Shown: in pieces, positions 13,907 to 13,990 of the stretch
Layout of the letters: every line of letters starts with the position of its first letter
How positions within the stretch are numbered: the stretch's first letter is position 1
The notes under the pieces: generated by a model
What the model saw: the letters and a program-made list of their open reading frames with translations, nothing else
Told to the model about the DNA's origin: nothing
Databases searched by the model: none
Source: Planctomycetota bacterium
GTDB taxonomy: Bacteria; Planctomycetota; Phycisphaerae; Sedimentisphaerales; Anaerohalosphaeraceae
Assembly (NCBI GenBank): GCA_030637065.1
Contig: DAOVVQ010000072.1
Span: forward strand, 1-13,990
DNA length: 13,990 nucleotides
Direction of reading: 5' to 3'
Program-made: the position numbers and the translations under genes

Positions 13907-13990
13907 CGCGAGAGTGGAGTCAGTTGCGAATTTGAAATCCGGTGTACGCAGTTGCGCGGATGATGATGGGACTTGTCAGTGACGGGATAA

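Noticed and set aside
13936..13990. Possible start of a further gene at ATG 13960
   Set aside because: Only about 10 codons are visible before the window ends and no ribosome site precedes them.
1..13990. tRNA, rRNA, CRISPR array, integrase or transposase genes
   Set aside because: No cloverleaf, conserved rRNA segment, regular spacer-repeat array or recombinase motif was seen on either strand.

Overview
The window looks like chromosomal DNA of a planctomycete, plausibly Phycisphaerae (the Sedimentisphaera/Anaerohalosphaera side). The evidence is a dense run of Tat-exported sulfatases, an SGNH/heparinase-type protein, a moderately GC-rich G/T-biased coding strand, and short dispersed repeats between genes. 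The taxon is inferred from gene content; no rRNA or other marker is present.

Left part (1-8906): a sulfated-polysaccharide breakdown locus. It opens with the 3' part of a large gene joining an SGNH/GDSL hydrolase domain to a heparinase II/III-like lyase domain (1-2550, cut by the window edge). Four nucleotides later comes a sulfatase resembling heparan N-sulfatases (2555-4093). After a 120-bp hairpin-forming repeat (4146-4265) follow two arylsulfatase-like genes in probable operon (4307-5713 and 5730-7124). A fourth sulfatase with an extra C-terminal beta-rich domain faces them (8906-7119), and its stop overlaps the neighbour's stop. All four sulfatases begin with a twin-arginine signal and keep a formylglycine-type cysteine motif. 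The enzymes likely act outside the cytoplasm on a sulfated, uronate-containing glycan: esterase and lyase open the chain, sulfatases remove sulfate. No sulfatase-maturating enzyme, transporter or regulator is visible.

Middle (8907-9390): 484 bp of non-coding DNA with 7-bp tandem repeats, two copies of a small palindrome-containing repeat, and an AT-rich leader with a possible promoter in front of the next gene.

Right part (9391-13990): a co-oriented virion-head module. It has an SPP1-type portal, a scaffold-like coiled-coil protein, an SU10-type (DUF5309) major capsid protein, a probable head-tail connector, and a small unrecognised protein. No terminase precedes the portal and no integrase or protease is visible. 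The module may be one end of a prophage, a remnant, or a domesticated particle cluster; the window ends before this can be decided. Two unusual intergenic structures interrupt it: six perfect copies of a 7-mer between scaffold and capsid genes, and a pair of mutually exclusive hairpins after the capsid gene.
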